Assembly: GCA_041398005.1 (NCBI GenBank)
Contig: JAWKVP010000007.1
Coordinates: 118,522-182,521 of the forward strand
Reading direction: 5' to 3'
DNA: 64,000 bases
DNA from: JAGREO01 sp020446285
Lineage (GTDB): Bacteria; Pseudomonadota; Alphaproteobacteria; Geminicoccales; Geminicoccaceae
The position numbers were made by a program, and so were the translations under genes. Every line of letters starts with the position of its first letter. Position 1 is the stretch's first letter. Below the pieces are notes generated by a model. It searched no databases. It was not told the DNA's origin and saw nothing but the letters and a program-made list of their open reading frames with translations. Below are positions 34,599 through 43,751 of the stretch, piece after piece.

Positions 34599-36179
34599 TC
34601 AGCGAATTGTAAAATCCGGGCGCTTGCGCAGGCGTGGCTCGATGGCGATCCAGATCGCGAGGCCGAGAAGGGCAAGGGGGAGCCCGATCCAGAGCGGCAA
34701 TGGCAGCCGGCCGAACAGGCTTGCCGCGAGGCCGGCGAGCCCGGCAAGACCGGCAAGGCGTGCGAGTGCGACACGCAGGCCATAACGTTCGCGCGGCGTA
34801 CCGATGGCGCGCAGGAGCGAATCCGCAACGAGCGGCTCGGGCGGGTCGGCGAGATCGGCGGCGAGTTCGAAACGCTCCGCTGCTTCGGGAAGGTCGATGA
34901 CCAGCGGGCGCAGGCGATTTCTCCCGCCTTTGTGACGCATCGCCAGATCCAGCATGGTCAGGCCGTCATCTTCCGCGGCGCGAAGTGTCCCGACCGTCGT
35001 TCCCAGATGCTCCGCCATGAGGTCGAGCCGCAATGCGCGGATGGCATCGTCCGGACCGTCGGTCTCCAGCGCCAGGTTCATCTCGCTGTCGAGGCCCATC
35101 GAACGGCGCGCGATATTGGCCGATCCCACGGTCAGGAAACGGTCATCGACGATCATGGCCTTGGCGTGGACCGTGATTTCCGTGGCACCCGCCATCGGGA
35201 AGGCAATCCTGCAACGTTCGGCGAAAGGCTCCAGTCGCTGGAGAAAGCGCTTGCGGCCGATATCCATGATGGCGGTTTCGAGAAACCCCTCGCAATTGGC
35301 TCCCGATATGATGAGAACAACCAGTTCCGGCACCGCCTCGAGCCGGTCGTGCAGGGCTTCGCGAATCTCCGGCACGGTGAGGTACTGGTTCTCGATATAG
35401 ATCAGCCGTTCGGCCGATCCGATGGCGTCGACATAGAGCTGACGGATTTCCAGCGTTTCCCCGAACAGTCCGTATTCGGCGCGGGTCCGCGCCAGCGCCG
35501 TCATGCAGTCGCGCCAGCCCGGCTCCACATCCTCGGGCCAGACCGGCCGGCGCTCGCGGGCTACCGCCGGTTCATGCGCCGTGGCATTCCTCCAGCGCAG
35601 CGCCGCCTCATGCTCGATCGCACCGGCGATCGGCCCCTCGACCATCATCATCATGTCATGAAAAGGGGCCGGCTGCTCCTTGCCCTTGATGGTCCGGCGG
35701 GGATCGGCGGGGTCATGGTCGCGCGTATCGTAGCGGCCGGCGGCGAGGTCGAGACCACCGACGAAGGCCAGCACGCCATCGATCACCACGAGCTTTTCGT
35801 GATGCGAGCCGCCGAGCGGGTGATGATCGTCGAGCTGAAATTCGAGGCGTTCGTGATTGACGGGAAAGCGCCATCCCGGCAGCGACTGGCGGTCGATCGA
35901 GTAGGTGACGAGCCAGTCCCAGACGAGGACATGCACATGCAGTCCGGGCTCGCGCTCCAGTTGCCGGGAAAGAAGGCCGCCGAGCGAGGAATCCTCCGTT
36001 CGCGCGTGGTCGAGCACGAGATCGGCGCGAATGTCCCAGCCGAGAATGAAGATGCTCTCGCGCGCACGGGAGAGGGCATCGGCGAGCGTCCTGAAATAGT
36101 TCTCGCCGTCGATCAGGACGGCGGCGCGGGAAGCTTTTTCCACCGTCAGGCAGTTCCGGTGCGGCTGGAGGATCGTCAT
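34599..36179 (-). CDS. Phospholipase D-like protein (cardiolipin synthase type)
   Basis: A 526-residue protein with two HKD active-site motifs: HEKLVVIDGVLAFVGG from 127 and HAKAMIVDDRFLTVGSAN near 340. Two hydrophobic C-terminal segments follow (about 470-515). It is in the phospholipase D superfamily, either a cardiolipin synthase or a related phosphodiesterase. ATG 36179 has AAGGGA seven bases upstream. It starts 29 bases after the second ABC permease stops on the same strand, so it may be the last gene of that operon. Confidence 0.87.
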   Translation of the reverse strand: MTILQPHRNCLTVEKASRAAVLIDGENYFRTLADALSRARESIFILGWDIRADLVLDHARTEDSSLGGLLSRQLEREPGLHVHVLVWDWLVTYSIDRQSLPGWRFPVNHERLEFQLDDHHPLGGSHHEKLVVIDGVLAFVGGLDLAAGRYDTRDHDPADPRRTIKGKEQPAPFHDMMMMVEGPIAGAIEHEAALRWRNATAHEPAVARERRPVWPEDVEPGWRDCMTALARTRAEYGLFGETLEIRQLYVDAIGSAERLIYIENQYLTVPEIREALHDRLEAVPELVVLIISGANCEGFLETAIMDIGRKRFLQRLEPFAERCRIAFPMAGATEITVHAKAMIVDDRFLTVGSANIARRSMGLDSEMNLALETDGPDDAIRALRLDLMAEHLGTTVGTLRAAEDDGLTMLDLAMRHKGGRNRLRPLVIDLPEAAERFELAADLADPPEPLVADSLLRAIGTPRERYGLRVALARLAGLAGLAGLAASLFGRLPLPLWIGLPLALLGLAIWIAIEPRLRKRPDFTIR

Positions 36180-36208
36180 TCGCTATCCCTTGCGCTCATG
36201 CCCTGCGC

Positions 36209-37030
36209 TCACCCCTTGACCGCACCCATGGAGATGCCGCGCACGAGGAATTTCTGCAGCATGGCGACGGCGATGAAGATCGGCACCGTGCCGAGCGTGC
36301 TCATGGCGGCGATCTTCGCCCAGAAATTGGACTGCCCGCCGAAATAGTGGGTCACCTGAACCGGGAAGGTGGTCGCCTCGTTGCGGGTGAGGACGAGGGC
36401 GAAGATGAAATCGTTCCAGGCGAAGACGAAGGTGAAGACCGCCGTCGCGAACAGGCCGCCACGCACCACCGGCAGGACGATGATGCGGAAGGTCTGCCAG
36501 CGGGTGCACCCGTCGACCAGCGCCGCCTCTTCCAGTTCGATCGGAACATCCTGGATATATCCGCGCATCATCCAGATCACATAGGGGAGGTTGAAGGCCG
36601 TGTAGAGCAGGATCAGGCCGGCGAAACTGTCGACCAGACCCAGTTTCACATAGAGCAGGAATACGGGAAAGACGATGACGATCGGGGGAACCATGCGATT
36701 GGAGATGACCCACATCGCGAAATTCCTTCCGCCCGTGCGAAAGCGCGCCATCGAATAGGCGCACATGGTGCCGAGCAGCATGGCAAGGAAGGTGCTGGTC
36801 GAGGCGATGACCAGCGAGTTCCACACCGTTTCGGCATCGCCGTCGCGGAACAGCACGAGATAGTTCTCGAACTGGATCTGCGCCGGCCACCAGACCGGCG
36901 GGGTGGCGAAGATTTCCTCGGGCGTCTTGAAGGAGATCATCACCAGCCAGTAGATCGGGAACAGGAAGAAGACGAGAGCGGCGAGCGCGAGGAGATAGCG
37001 CCCGGCCAGTGTCAGACGTCCACGCCTCAT
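36209..37030 (-). CDS. Sugar ABC transporter permease, MalG-like
   Basis: A 273-residue inner-membrane permease with six transmembrane helices. The ATPase-contact loop EEAALVDGCTRWQTFRIIVLP, near residue 183, is the EAA motif of carbohydrate-uptake (CUT1) permeases. It begins at ATG 37030, overlapping the stop of the other permease by four bases. The pair forms one heterodimeric channel, but neither binding protein nor ATPase gene is adjacent. Confidence 0.92.
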   Translation of the reverse strand: MRRGRLTLAGRYLLALAALVFFLFPIYWLVMISFKTPEEIFATPPVWWPAQIQFENYLVLFRDGDAETVWNSLVIASTSTFLAMLLGTMCAYSMARFRTGGRNFAMWVISNRMVPPIVIVFPVFLLYVKLGLVDSFAGLILLYTAFNLPYVIWMMRGYIQDVPIELEEAALVDGCTRWQTFRIIVLPVVRGGLFATAVFTFVFAWNDFIFALVLTRNEATTFPVQVTHYFGGQSNFWAKIAAMSTLGTVPIFIAVAMLQKFLVRGISMGAVKG

Positions 37031-37929
37031 CGATCGATCTCCACCCGCTTGAGCGCCATCATGACGAGAATGGACAGGAGCACGATGATGGCGAAGGCCA
37101 TGGCCGCCGCATAGGAGGTCTCGAACTGCTGGAAGCCCTGGATGTAGGCGTAGATCGACACGGTCTCGCTCATGGTGCCGGGGCCGCCCCTTGTCAGCGC
37201 CCAGACGACATCGAACAGGCGGAAGAGGTCGAGCCCGCGAATGAGAACGGCGATCCACATGACCGGTCTGATGATGGGCAGGGTCACATGCCAGAAGGTC
37301 TGCCAGAAGCCGGCGCCATCGAGTTCGGCGGCTTCCAGGAGCGAGCTGTCGACATTCGACAGGCCGGCGAGCAGCAGCAGGAACATGAAGGGTGTCCACT
37401 GCCAGATCTCGGCGATCAGGATCGCCGGGTAGACGAAGGTCGGATCGACCGTCCACAGGATCGCCTCGGGCTCTCCCGCCAGCCAGCCGATGATTTCGTT
37501 GACCGGCCCGAAACGGTTGTCGAAGAGCAGCCGCCATGCCGCACCGGCGATGATCGGCGAGGTGACCACCGGCAGGACGAGAAGGGCGATGAAGATCTGC
37601 TTGCCGGGCATGCGCTCGAGAAACAGCAGTGCGAGCAGGAGACCGAGAACCAGTTCCACCGGCAGGGCGATGGCGAGGAAGATGAAGGTATGCAGCAGCG
37701 ACTGCCAGAAGCGGACATCGCCCGCGAGCCTTCGATAGTTCAGCAGGCCGGAAAAGCCCGTATCCTCGTCGAACATGTTGATGTTCTGGAAACCGGTCAC
37801 GAGCGTGTAGATGAGGGGAAACAGCCCGACCAGCAGGATGACCAGCACGGCCGGCCAGATCATCGCGTGGCGAAAGGTCGAGGTGACGTGCGGCGATCCC
37901 GCCGTCGCGCTTGCGGTGCCTGTCGACAT
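37027..37929 (-). CDS. Sugar ABC transporter permease, MalF-like
   Basis: A 300-residue permease with six helices and the EAA loop EAAELDGAGFWQTFWHVTLP near 205. The signature FDVVWALTRGGPG near 247 is typical of CUT1 MalF-type subunits. ATG 37929 is preceded by GGGGGAGGA at a rather long spacing of about 12 bases. First gene of the permease-permease-PLD run. Confidence 0.92.
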   Translation of the reverse strand: MSTGTASATAGSPHVTSTFRHAMIWPAVLVILLVGLFPLIYTLVTGFQNINMFDEDTGFSGLLNYRRLAGDVRFWQSLLHTFIFLAIALPVELVLGLLLALLFLERMPGKQIFIALLVLPVVTSPIIAGAAWRLLFDNRFGPVNEIIGWLAGEPEAILWTVDPTFVYPAILIAEIWQWTPFMFLLLLAGLSNVDSSLLEAAELDGAGFWQTFWHVTLPIIRPVMWIAVLIRGLDLFRLFDVVWALTRGGPGTMSETVSIYAYIQGFQQFETSYAAAMAFAIIVLLSILVMMALKRVEIDR

Positions 37930-38171
37930 GTCGTTCTGCGTCCTCCCCCGAATGCTCCTTTCGGATAGTGCAGCCCCGCGGGCCTGTCGACAATGGCGCG
38001 GCCATGTTCCGATCCCGGTCCGCCGCATGGCCCGGCGGGCAGAGGGCGGCATGTGGCCCGGCGGGCGCAGGAGAGGAGGAAGCGTGGCCGGAGCGTCCAA
38101 GACTGTTGACGCGGGAGGTGCCCGCCAAGCATCTGGATGCTCCCGGCAACCTTCATCCGGAGTTTCATGCG

Positions 38172-38510
38172 ATGCAGCGTTCGGCACTGTTCGCCCTGAC
38201 GGCCGCCATGCTTGCCTGCATGCCGGCGGCAGCCCTCGCCCAGGAGAGCGAACGGGGCAAGACGCTCGCCCGCGATGTCTGTTCGAACTGCCACGATATC
38301 GGTGACGGGATCGACCGGGTGATGACGGTGGGCGCGCCGTCCTTTGTCTGGATCGCGCAGAACCGCAAGCCCGGCGAAATCGAGGCGAAAATGATCAGGC
38401 CGGGCCATCCCGACATGCCCGAGGCGCCGCTGACGGTCGCCGACCGCCAGCATCTTCTCGCCTATATCGTCTCGCTCGCCGGCGAAGCGGCGCAGCAGGA
38501 TGACCCCTGA
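38172..38510 (+). CDS. Small periplasmic c-type cytochrome
   Basis: A 112-residue protein with a signal peptide (MQRSALFALTAAMLACMPAA, cleavage after ALA) and one haem c site, CSNCH, near residue 41. The distal Met is probably in HPDMPEAPLT. A single-domain cytochrome c for electron transfer; the partner is not evident. The open frame continues upstream to 37911 but only the signal peptide start at 38172 makes sense. Confidence 0.88.
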   Translation: MQRSALFALTAAMLACMPAAALAQESERGKTLARDVCSNCHDIGDGIDRVMTVGAPSFVWIAQNRKPGEIEAKMIRPGHPDMPEAPLTVADRQHLLAYIVSLAGEAAQQDDP

Positions 38511-38516
38511 CCGGCG

Positions 38517-39257
38517 TCAGCCGGCGACGATGCCGCCATCGACATTGAGTACCTGTCCGGTCATGTAGGTCGATCCCCCGCCGCAGAGGAAATCGATCAC
38601 GGTGGCGCATTCGCGCGGATGACCGCGGCGCTTGAGGGGAATTTCCGAGAGCATCTTCGCCGCCCGTTCCTCGATCGACCAGATGTGATCGGGCATGGAG
38701 GTGTCGATGTGACCGGGTGCGAGCCCGTTGACGAGGGTCGCGGGTGCAAGACGCCTCGAGAGCGAGCGGACCAGCCCGGTGATGCCACCCTTGGCCGCCG
38801 AATAGGCGGTGTGATCGAACGCGCCGCGCCGGAATGCCAGCGAGCTTATGAACACCATGCGGGTAATGGCGTCCGGATCGAGGCGCGGAACGATGGCCGT
38901 CGAGATGTGGAAGGCATTGTGCAGATTGGCCGCCATCACCTGATCGTAGACGATCTCCGGCCTGTCGTTGAAATCCTCCGGCTTGAAGATGCCGGCAAGA
39001 TGAATGAGCCCGTAGACCGGGCCGTCGACGGCTTCGAGTGCGGTCCGGCAGGCCGCCGGCGTGTCGATCGTCGAGACCGCTAAGCTCACATCCCCGCCAA
39101 GTTCTCCCGCACGTTCGCGAAGGGGGCCCTCGGCGACATCGATCAGGTGGAGCGATGCTCCCTTTTCCTTGAGAATGGCGCAGGTTTCCCTGCCGATACC
39201 GCCGGCGGCGCCGGTGACGACGAAGCGTTTTCCCCGATATTCACTCATGGTGTTCAT
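38517..39257 (-). CDS. SDR-family oxidoreductase coupled to opgH
   Basis: A classical SDR of 246 residues with TGAAGGIG near 15, HLAG near 85 and the active site ISSLAF...YSAAKGG near 138-153. Its first codon overlaps the opgH stop by four bases, so the two are translated together. That coupling is unusual for opgH and leaves the substrate open. The C-terminus TGQVLNVDGGI is standard. Confidence 0.88.
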   Translation of the reverse strand: MNTMSEYRGKRFVVTGAAGGIGRETCAILKEKGASLHLIDVAEGPLRERAGELGGDVSLAVSTIDTPAACRTALEAVDGPVYGLIHLAGIFKPEDFNDRPEIVYDQVMAANLHNAFHISTAIVPRLDPDAITRMVFISSLAFRRGAFDHTAYSAAKGGITGLVRSLSRRLAPATLVNGLAPGHIDTSMPDHIWSIEERAAKMLSEIPLKRRGHPRECATVIDFLCGGGSTYMTGQVLNVDGGIVAG

Positions 39258-41098
39258 GCGGCCTTTTCGCCTGTTTGCAGTTCAAGGCTTCCTGCATGCG
39301 GCGGCTGCGGTGATTTGGCAAGTCCCAGCCCCTGCCGGGCGAGTTCCTCGGGCGTCGCGCAGACCCGGTGGCGGGCAAGGAACCCGCCGAACGAACGGCG
39401 GCTCGTACCCCAGGCGAACGGAATGGAGAGCACAAGGGCGAGGATGACCGGCGAGGCCCAGGGCAGCACCACCGGTGCGGAAAGCCACAAGGCCGTGAAC
39501 ATCGCCAGACCCGTCAGGGTCTGCGGCCACAATCCGCGTGCCGCTTCGCTCCATGAGAGCTCGTGGACCGACCGTCGCTGCGCTTCCCAGCGGATGGTCC
39601 GCCCACCGGCGAGCCCGGCAAGGAACACCGTCTGCGATACCGCCATGATCGGTCCGAGGAACAGCGAGAAGAACGTCTCGATGAGGGCCGAAAGGAGAAC
39701 GGCACCGGTGCCGCCATAGGCACGGCGACGCTCGGTTGACGAGAGCACGTCGATCAGGCCCGCCACCTTGGGCGTGAAGTTGATCGCCATCATCAGCGCG
39801 AAGAGGCCGATGCCGAGACCGAGATGGATCGGGGCGTAACCTGCCGCTCGGGTGGCCTCGTCGGCAAGCGACAGCCAGACCGCCTGCGCCACGCCGGCCG
39901 TCATGAAGCCGAGCCATGCAGGGGCGGCCGCATACATCAGGATGGCGAGCAGGAGCTGCAGGCGGCCCATGGGCAGGAGCCCCTGCATGCCGAGCAGGCG
40001 CAGATACTGCATGTTGCCCTGACACCAGCGCAGGTCGCGCTTGATGAAATCCTGCAGGGTCGGCGGATTTTCCTCATAGCTGCCCGATTCGACCGGCAGC
40101 ACGCGGATCGCGTAGCCGGCACCGCGCATGAGTGCTGCCTCGAGCTGGTCGTGGCTCAGCACCATGCCGCCGAGCGGCGGTTCGCCGGGCAGGCGGGGAA
40201 GCCGGCAATGGCGCATGAACGCCTCGGTGCGGATGATGCCGTTATGGCCCCAGTAGGGCCCGGCATCGCCCTGCCACCAGGCGCTGCCGGTGGCATAGGC
40301 ACGCATGCCGTGGCGCATGCCGAGCTGGAAGACGCGGGCGAACGCGCTTGCGCTGGGCAGGCCGACGATCAGCGGCTGGACGATACCGAGCGTCGCATCC
40401 GCATCCATCATCCGCACCTGGTCGAGCACCAGATCGCCATGCATGTAGCTGTCGGCATCGAGCACGATGAAATAGTCGAATTCCGCGCCCCGGCGCTTGA
40501 GAAATTCCCAGAGATTGCCGGTCTTATGGTCGGTATTGTCGAGGCGGCGGCGATATTCGAGCCTCGCCGGAAGGGGAGACTGCAGCTTCCAGCGGTCGAA
40601 ATGCGTCGCCTCGCGGGCCGCGATCGCCGCATCGCGCGTGTCCGAGAGCACGGCGAAATCGAACAGGCCGGCATGCGGTCCGGTCTGGAGCTCGTCGGCG
40701 AGCGCGCGCATGTGGGCGAAGACGCGCTCCGGCTCCTCGTCATGGATCGCCATGAGCACCGCCGTCCGCCCGCGCGGCGGCGAGCGCCTGTCCAGCCGGC
40801 CCCAGGGCGGGCAGGCGGCCGCCACCGGATCGGGGGAGACCATCAGCACCGCAAGACCGATCAGGGCGTTCCAGAAGCCGATGACGGTCCATGGCAGCGT
40901 CGCCGCGAAACAGATCATCATGACGACATCGAGAATACCCAGACCGTCGGCCATCAGGATATAGGCCAGCAGGCCCAGCGCACCGATGGCGGAGCCTGCC
41001 ACGAGTGCCGCGAACAGGGCGCGGCGGATACCGATGGCAGGAGTGGTCGCAGGGCGTGCGTGTACGTTTGTCAACGAAACAGGGTTTCTGGCCGACAA
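39254..41098 (-). CDS. opgH: Glucan biosynthesis glucosyltransferase H
   Basis: Inner-membrane glucosyltransferase that builds the backbone of osmoregulated periplasmic glucans from UDP-glucose. It has 614 residues. The GT2 cytoplasmic domain has LDADSYMHGD near 215, SHDQLEAALMRGAGY near 310 and the processivity motif RDLRWCQGN near 350. Helices lie at the N-terminus and in the C-terminal third. The start is TTG 41098, with GGGAG nine bases upstream; no upstream ATG fits. The usual partner opgG is not in this window. Confidence 0.92.
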   Translation of the reverse strand: MSARNPVSLTNVHARPATTPAIGIRRALFAALVAGSAIGALGLLAYILMADGLGILDVVMMICFAATLPWTVIGFWNALIGLAVLMVSPDPVAAACPPWGRLDRRSPPRGRTAVLMAIHDEEPERVFAHMRALADELQTGPHAGLFDFAVLSDTRDAAIAAREATHFDRWKLQSPLPARLEYRRRLDNTDHKTGNLWEFLKRRGAEFDYFIVLDADSYMHGDLVLDQVRMMDADATLGIVQPLIVGLPSASAFARVFQLGMRHGMRAYATGSAWWQGDAGPYWGHNGIIRTEAFMRHCRLPRLPGEPPLGGMVLSHDQLEAALMRGAGYAIRVLPVESGSYEENPPTLQDFIKRDLRWCQGNMQYLRLLGMQGLLPMGRLQLLLAILMYAAAPAWLGFMTAGVAQAVWLSLADEATRAAGYAPIHLGLGIGLFALMMAINFTPKVAGLIDVLSSTERRRAYGGTGAVLLSALIETFFSLFLGPIMAVSQTVFLAGLAGGRTIRWEAQRRSVHELSWSEAARGLWPQTLTGLAMFTALWLSAPVVLPWASPVILALVLSIPFAWGTSRRSFGGFLARHRVCATPEELARQGLGLAKSPQPPHAGSLELQTGEKAA

Positions 41099-41311
41099 GT
41101 GGGTTTTCTCCCGAGGCTATTGGATCATGCTGCACTTGCGAACATGATCGATCGTTCGTTCATAGAATGGGACGAGCGGAACGCCAATCCCCTTCCATGA
41201 ACTCATCGTGAACGTACCCCGTGACACGTTTCCACCGCGCGAGGGATGCCGGTTGACCGCCGGCCGCCCGTGACGGCATGCTTGGGCGATCGGCAGCGGA
41301 CGAGGCGGGAC

Positions 41312-42052
41312 ATGCGGGATCTGTTCGATCTTTCGGGAATGAATGCGCTCGTGACGGGCGGAGCGAGCGGCATAGGCCTCGCTGTCGCTTCCGGCCTGCG
41401 CGGGGCCGGCGCGCGCGTGGCGATCACGGTGCACAGCCGCCGCCCGGACGAACCGTTCGATGCCATGCTCGAGGCCGATCTCGGCGATCTCGACGCCAAC
41501 GGCGCGGAAACGCTGGTCGGGCGCTGCGTGGAGGAACTGGGCGGGCTCGACATTCTCGTCAACAATGCCGGCATCATCCTGCGCGACAATGCCGTGGATT
41601 ACAGCGAGAATGCCTGGCGAAGCGTCATGCAGCTCAATCTCGACGCGGCATGGTTCCTCTCCCAGGCGGCCGGACGGCGGATGCTCGCGCATGGCCGGGG
41701 CGGACGGATCGTCAATGTGGCGTCGGTGCTGAGCGAGCAGGGCGGTCTCTACGTCCCCGCCTACACCGCCGCCAAGCACGCGCTCGCAGGCATCACGAAG
41801 GCGCTGGCGAACGAATGGGCGGCGCACGGCATCAATGTCAACGCCATCGCACCCGGCTACACGATCACCACCAACACCGCGGCCATCCGCGAGGATGAGG
41901 AACGCGCCCGCGCGCTGCTCGCCCGCATCCCCGCCGGACGCTTCGCCGAGCCCGGAGAGATGGCCGGTGCCGTGATCTTCTTCTGCTCGAAGGCGGCAAG
42001 CTATTGCCACGGCTCGCTGCTGGCGGTCGACGGGGGCTGGCTGGCGCGCTGA
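41312..42052 (+). CDS. SDR oxidoreductase, KduD-like
   Basis: A 246-residue SDR resembling 2-deoxy-D-gluconate 3-dehydrogenase (KduD). It has TGGASGIG near 17, NNAGI near 82 and the active site VASVLSEQGG...YTAAKHA, with Tyr and Lys near 147-151. ATG 41312 has GAGGCGGG directly upstream. It faces the SmoS-like gene across a hairpin terminator and diverges from opgH. The KduD assignment is by overall resemblance; no pectin or uronate genes are nearby. Confidence 0.85.
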   Translation: MRDLFDLSGMNALVTGGASGIGLAVASGLRGAGARVAITVHSRRPDEPFDAMLEADLGDLDANGAETLVGRCVEELGGLDILVNNAGIILRDNAVDYSENAWRSVMQLNLDAAWFLSQAAGRRMLAHGRGGRIVNVASVLSEQGGLYVPAYTAAKHALAGITKALANEWAAHGINVNAIAPGYTITTNTAAIREDEERARALLARIPAGRFAEPGEMAGAVIFFCSKAASYCHGSLLAVDGGWLAR

Positions 42053-42069
42053 GCCCCCGCCGTTCGCGT

Positions 42070-42112
42070 TAGTGCTCAGGCGCATTCACTTCGTTCATTC
42101 ACCTGAGCACTA
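42070..42112. terminator. Hairpin terminator between convergent SDR genes
   Basis: Perfect 11-bp stem TAGTGCTCAGG / CCTGAGCACTA (42070-42080, 42102-42112), with TTGTTTTTG following at 42118. The loop includes the core of the palindromic repeat also found at 14851-14875. It could end transcripts from either side. Confidence 0.7.
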
Positions 42113-42173
42113 GCTCCTTGTTTTTGCATCAATTTATCCAGTCAGATCAGTATGATCTGTCTGGATCGATGCA

Positions 42174-42938
42174 TCAGCTCATCCAGTTGCCGCCATCGAC
42201 ATTGAGCGTCTGCGCGACGACATAGTCCGCATCGCTGCTCGCGAGAAAGACGGCAGCGCCGGTCAGATCCTCCGGACGGCCCATGCGGCCATAGGGCACG
42301 GCTTCGCCGACCTGGCGCTTCTTCTCGCCGACCGGCAGGTTCTCGTAGCGGGCGAACAATCCGTCGACGACGTCCCACATCGGCGTGTCGACCACGCCCG
42401 GCGCGATCCCGTTCACATTGATGCCGTGCCGGATCAGTCCAAGGCCCATCGACTGGGTGAGGCTGATGATCGCCGCCTTGGAGGCGCAATAGACGGCGAC
42501 CAGCGCCTCGCCCCGGCGGCCGGCCTGGCTGGAGAAATTGATGATCTTTCCACCCTTGCCGCGTTCGACCATATGCGCCGCCACCGCCTGACTGGTGAAG
42601 AGCGTTCCCTTCACATTGATGGCGAACTGCCTGTCGTAGCTGTCCTCCGTGATGTCGAGAAAGGGCCCCATGTCGAAAATGGCGGCACCATTGACGAGAA
42701 TGTCGATACCGCCGCGGGCAGCCACGACCCCTTCGACCATGGCGTCGATGGATGTCCGGTCGGTGACATCCAGGGCGACGGCCATGCCGCCGATTTCAGC
42801 TGCGAGCGCAGCCCCTTCGTCGGCGAGAATGTCGGCCACCACGACAAAGGCACCTTCCCCGGCATAGCGGCGACAGATGGCACCGCCGATCCCGCGCGCA
42901 CCGCCGGTGACGATGGCGGTTTTTCCTTCGAGACGCAT
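42174..42938 (-). CDS. smoS: Sorbitol dehydrogenase, SmoS-like
   Basis: Oxidises a polyol such as sorbitol (or galactitol) with NAD. It has 254 residues and closely resembles Rhodobacter SmoS as I remember it: MRLEGKTAIVTGGARGIGGA, AGRRGEALVAVYCASKAAII, GEKKRQVGEAVPYGRMG and the C-terminus NVDGGNWMS. The catalytic Ser, Tyr and Lys are in the usual places. It lies 20 bases downstream of another SDR on the same strand. In Rhodobacter, smoS belongs to an operon with a polyol ABC transporter; here the nearest sugar permeases are about 5 kb away. Confidence 0.88.
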   Translation of the reverse strand: MRLEGKTAIVTGGARGIGGAICRRYAGEGAFVVVADILADEGAALAAEIGGMAVALDVTDRTSIDAMVEGVVAARGGIDILVNGAAIFDMGPFLDITEDSYDRQFAINVKGTLFTSQAVAAHMVERGKGGKIINFSSQAGRRGEALVAVYCASKAAIISLTQSMGLGLIRHGINVNGIAPGVVDTPMWDVVDGLFARYENLPVGEKKRQVGEAVPYGRMGRPEDLTGAAVFLASSDADYVVAQTLNVDGGNWMS

Positions 42939-42958
42939 CCTTCTTCCCCCGTTTCCGT

Positions 42959-43729
42959 CTACCAGCAGGTATAACCGCCATCGGCGACGACGATGGAACC
43001 GGTGAGCAGGCTCGATGCGTCACTGGCGAGGAACAGCACCACCGAGGCGATCTCGTGCGGTTCGCCGCAGCGGTTCATCGGCGTCATTTCCATCCAGGTC
43101 GGATACCATTGCGAGTTCTCGATCCCGGCCCGTGTCATGTCCGTGACGATATAGGTCGGAGCGACGGCATTGACCCGCACGCCGCGCTCGGCCCATTCGC
43201 CGGCGAGTGATTTGGTGAGCATGTGCACGCCCGCCTTGGAGGCGTTGTAATGTGCCTGCTCCTGCGGCTTGTTGGAGATGATGCCGGACATCGAGCCGAT
43301 ATTCACGATGGCCCCGCTGCCGGCATCGAGCATGTGCCGGCCGAAGGCCCGGTTGCACCAGTAGACGCCGTTGAGATTGATATTGATGACCTTGTGCCAC
43401 ATCTCGTCGCTGCAGCTCTCGCCCTTGTCGTTGCTGGCGATACCGGCATTGGCGACGAGAATGTCGACGCGGCCCATCGTGGCAACGACCCTGTCCGCGA
43501 CCGCTGTGACCTGATCGGGATCGGTGACATCGAGCTTCTCGAAGCGGGCGTCGTGACCGTCACCTACAAGCTTGCCGGCGGCGGCATTCCCCACATCTTC
43601 CAGAATGTCGGCGATGACGATGCGCGCGCCGGCCTCGGCCAGTGCCTGCGCGGTTGCAAGGCCGATCCCCCGGCTGCCGCCGGTTATGACGGCAACCCGG
43701 TTCTTCAGATCGTATTTTTCCAGATACAT
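42959..43729 (-). CDS. SDR oxidoreductase upstream of smoS
   Basis: A 256-residue classical SDR with TGGSRGIG near 17, ANAG near 96 and IGSMSG...YNASKAGV (Ser, Tyr, Lys) near 147-168. It resembles polyol/ketose SDRs. I start at ATG 43729 (MYLEKYDL); GGGGAGG lies about 11 bases upstream. It likely shares an mRNA with smoS, which suggests successive or alternative polyol substrates. Confidence 0.87.
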   Translation of the reverse strand: MYLEKYDLKNRVAVITGGSRGIGLATAQALAEAGARIVIADILEDVGNAAAGKLVGDGHDARFEKLDVTDPDQVTAVADRVVATMGRVDILVANAGIASNDKGESCSDEMWHKVININLNGVYWCNRAFGRHMLDAGSGAIVNIGSMSGIISNKPQEQAHYNASKAGVHMLTKSLAGEWAERGVRVNAVAPTYIVTDMTRAGIENSQWYPTWMEMTPMNRCGEPHEIASVVLFLASDASSLLTGSIVVADGGYTCW

Positions 43730-43751
43730 GAGTGCATGTCCTCCCCTGGTC

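Noticed and set aside
38172..38510. Small cytochrome c considered as part of the cbb3 oxidase system
   Set aside because: It is 18 kb from ccoNOQP with unrelated neighbours; one haem site alone does not show the link.
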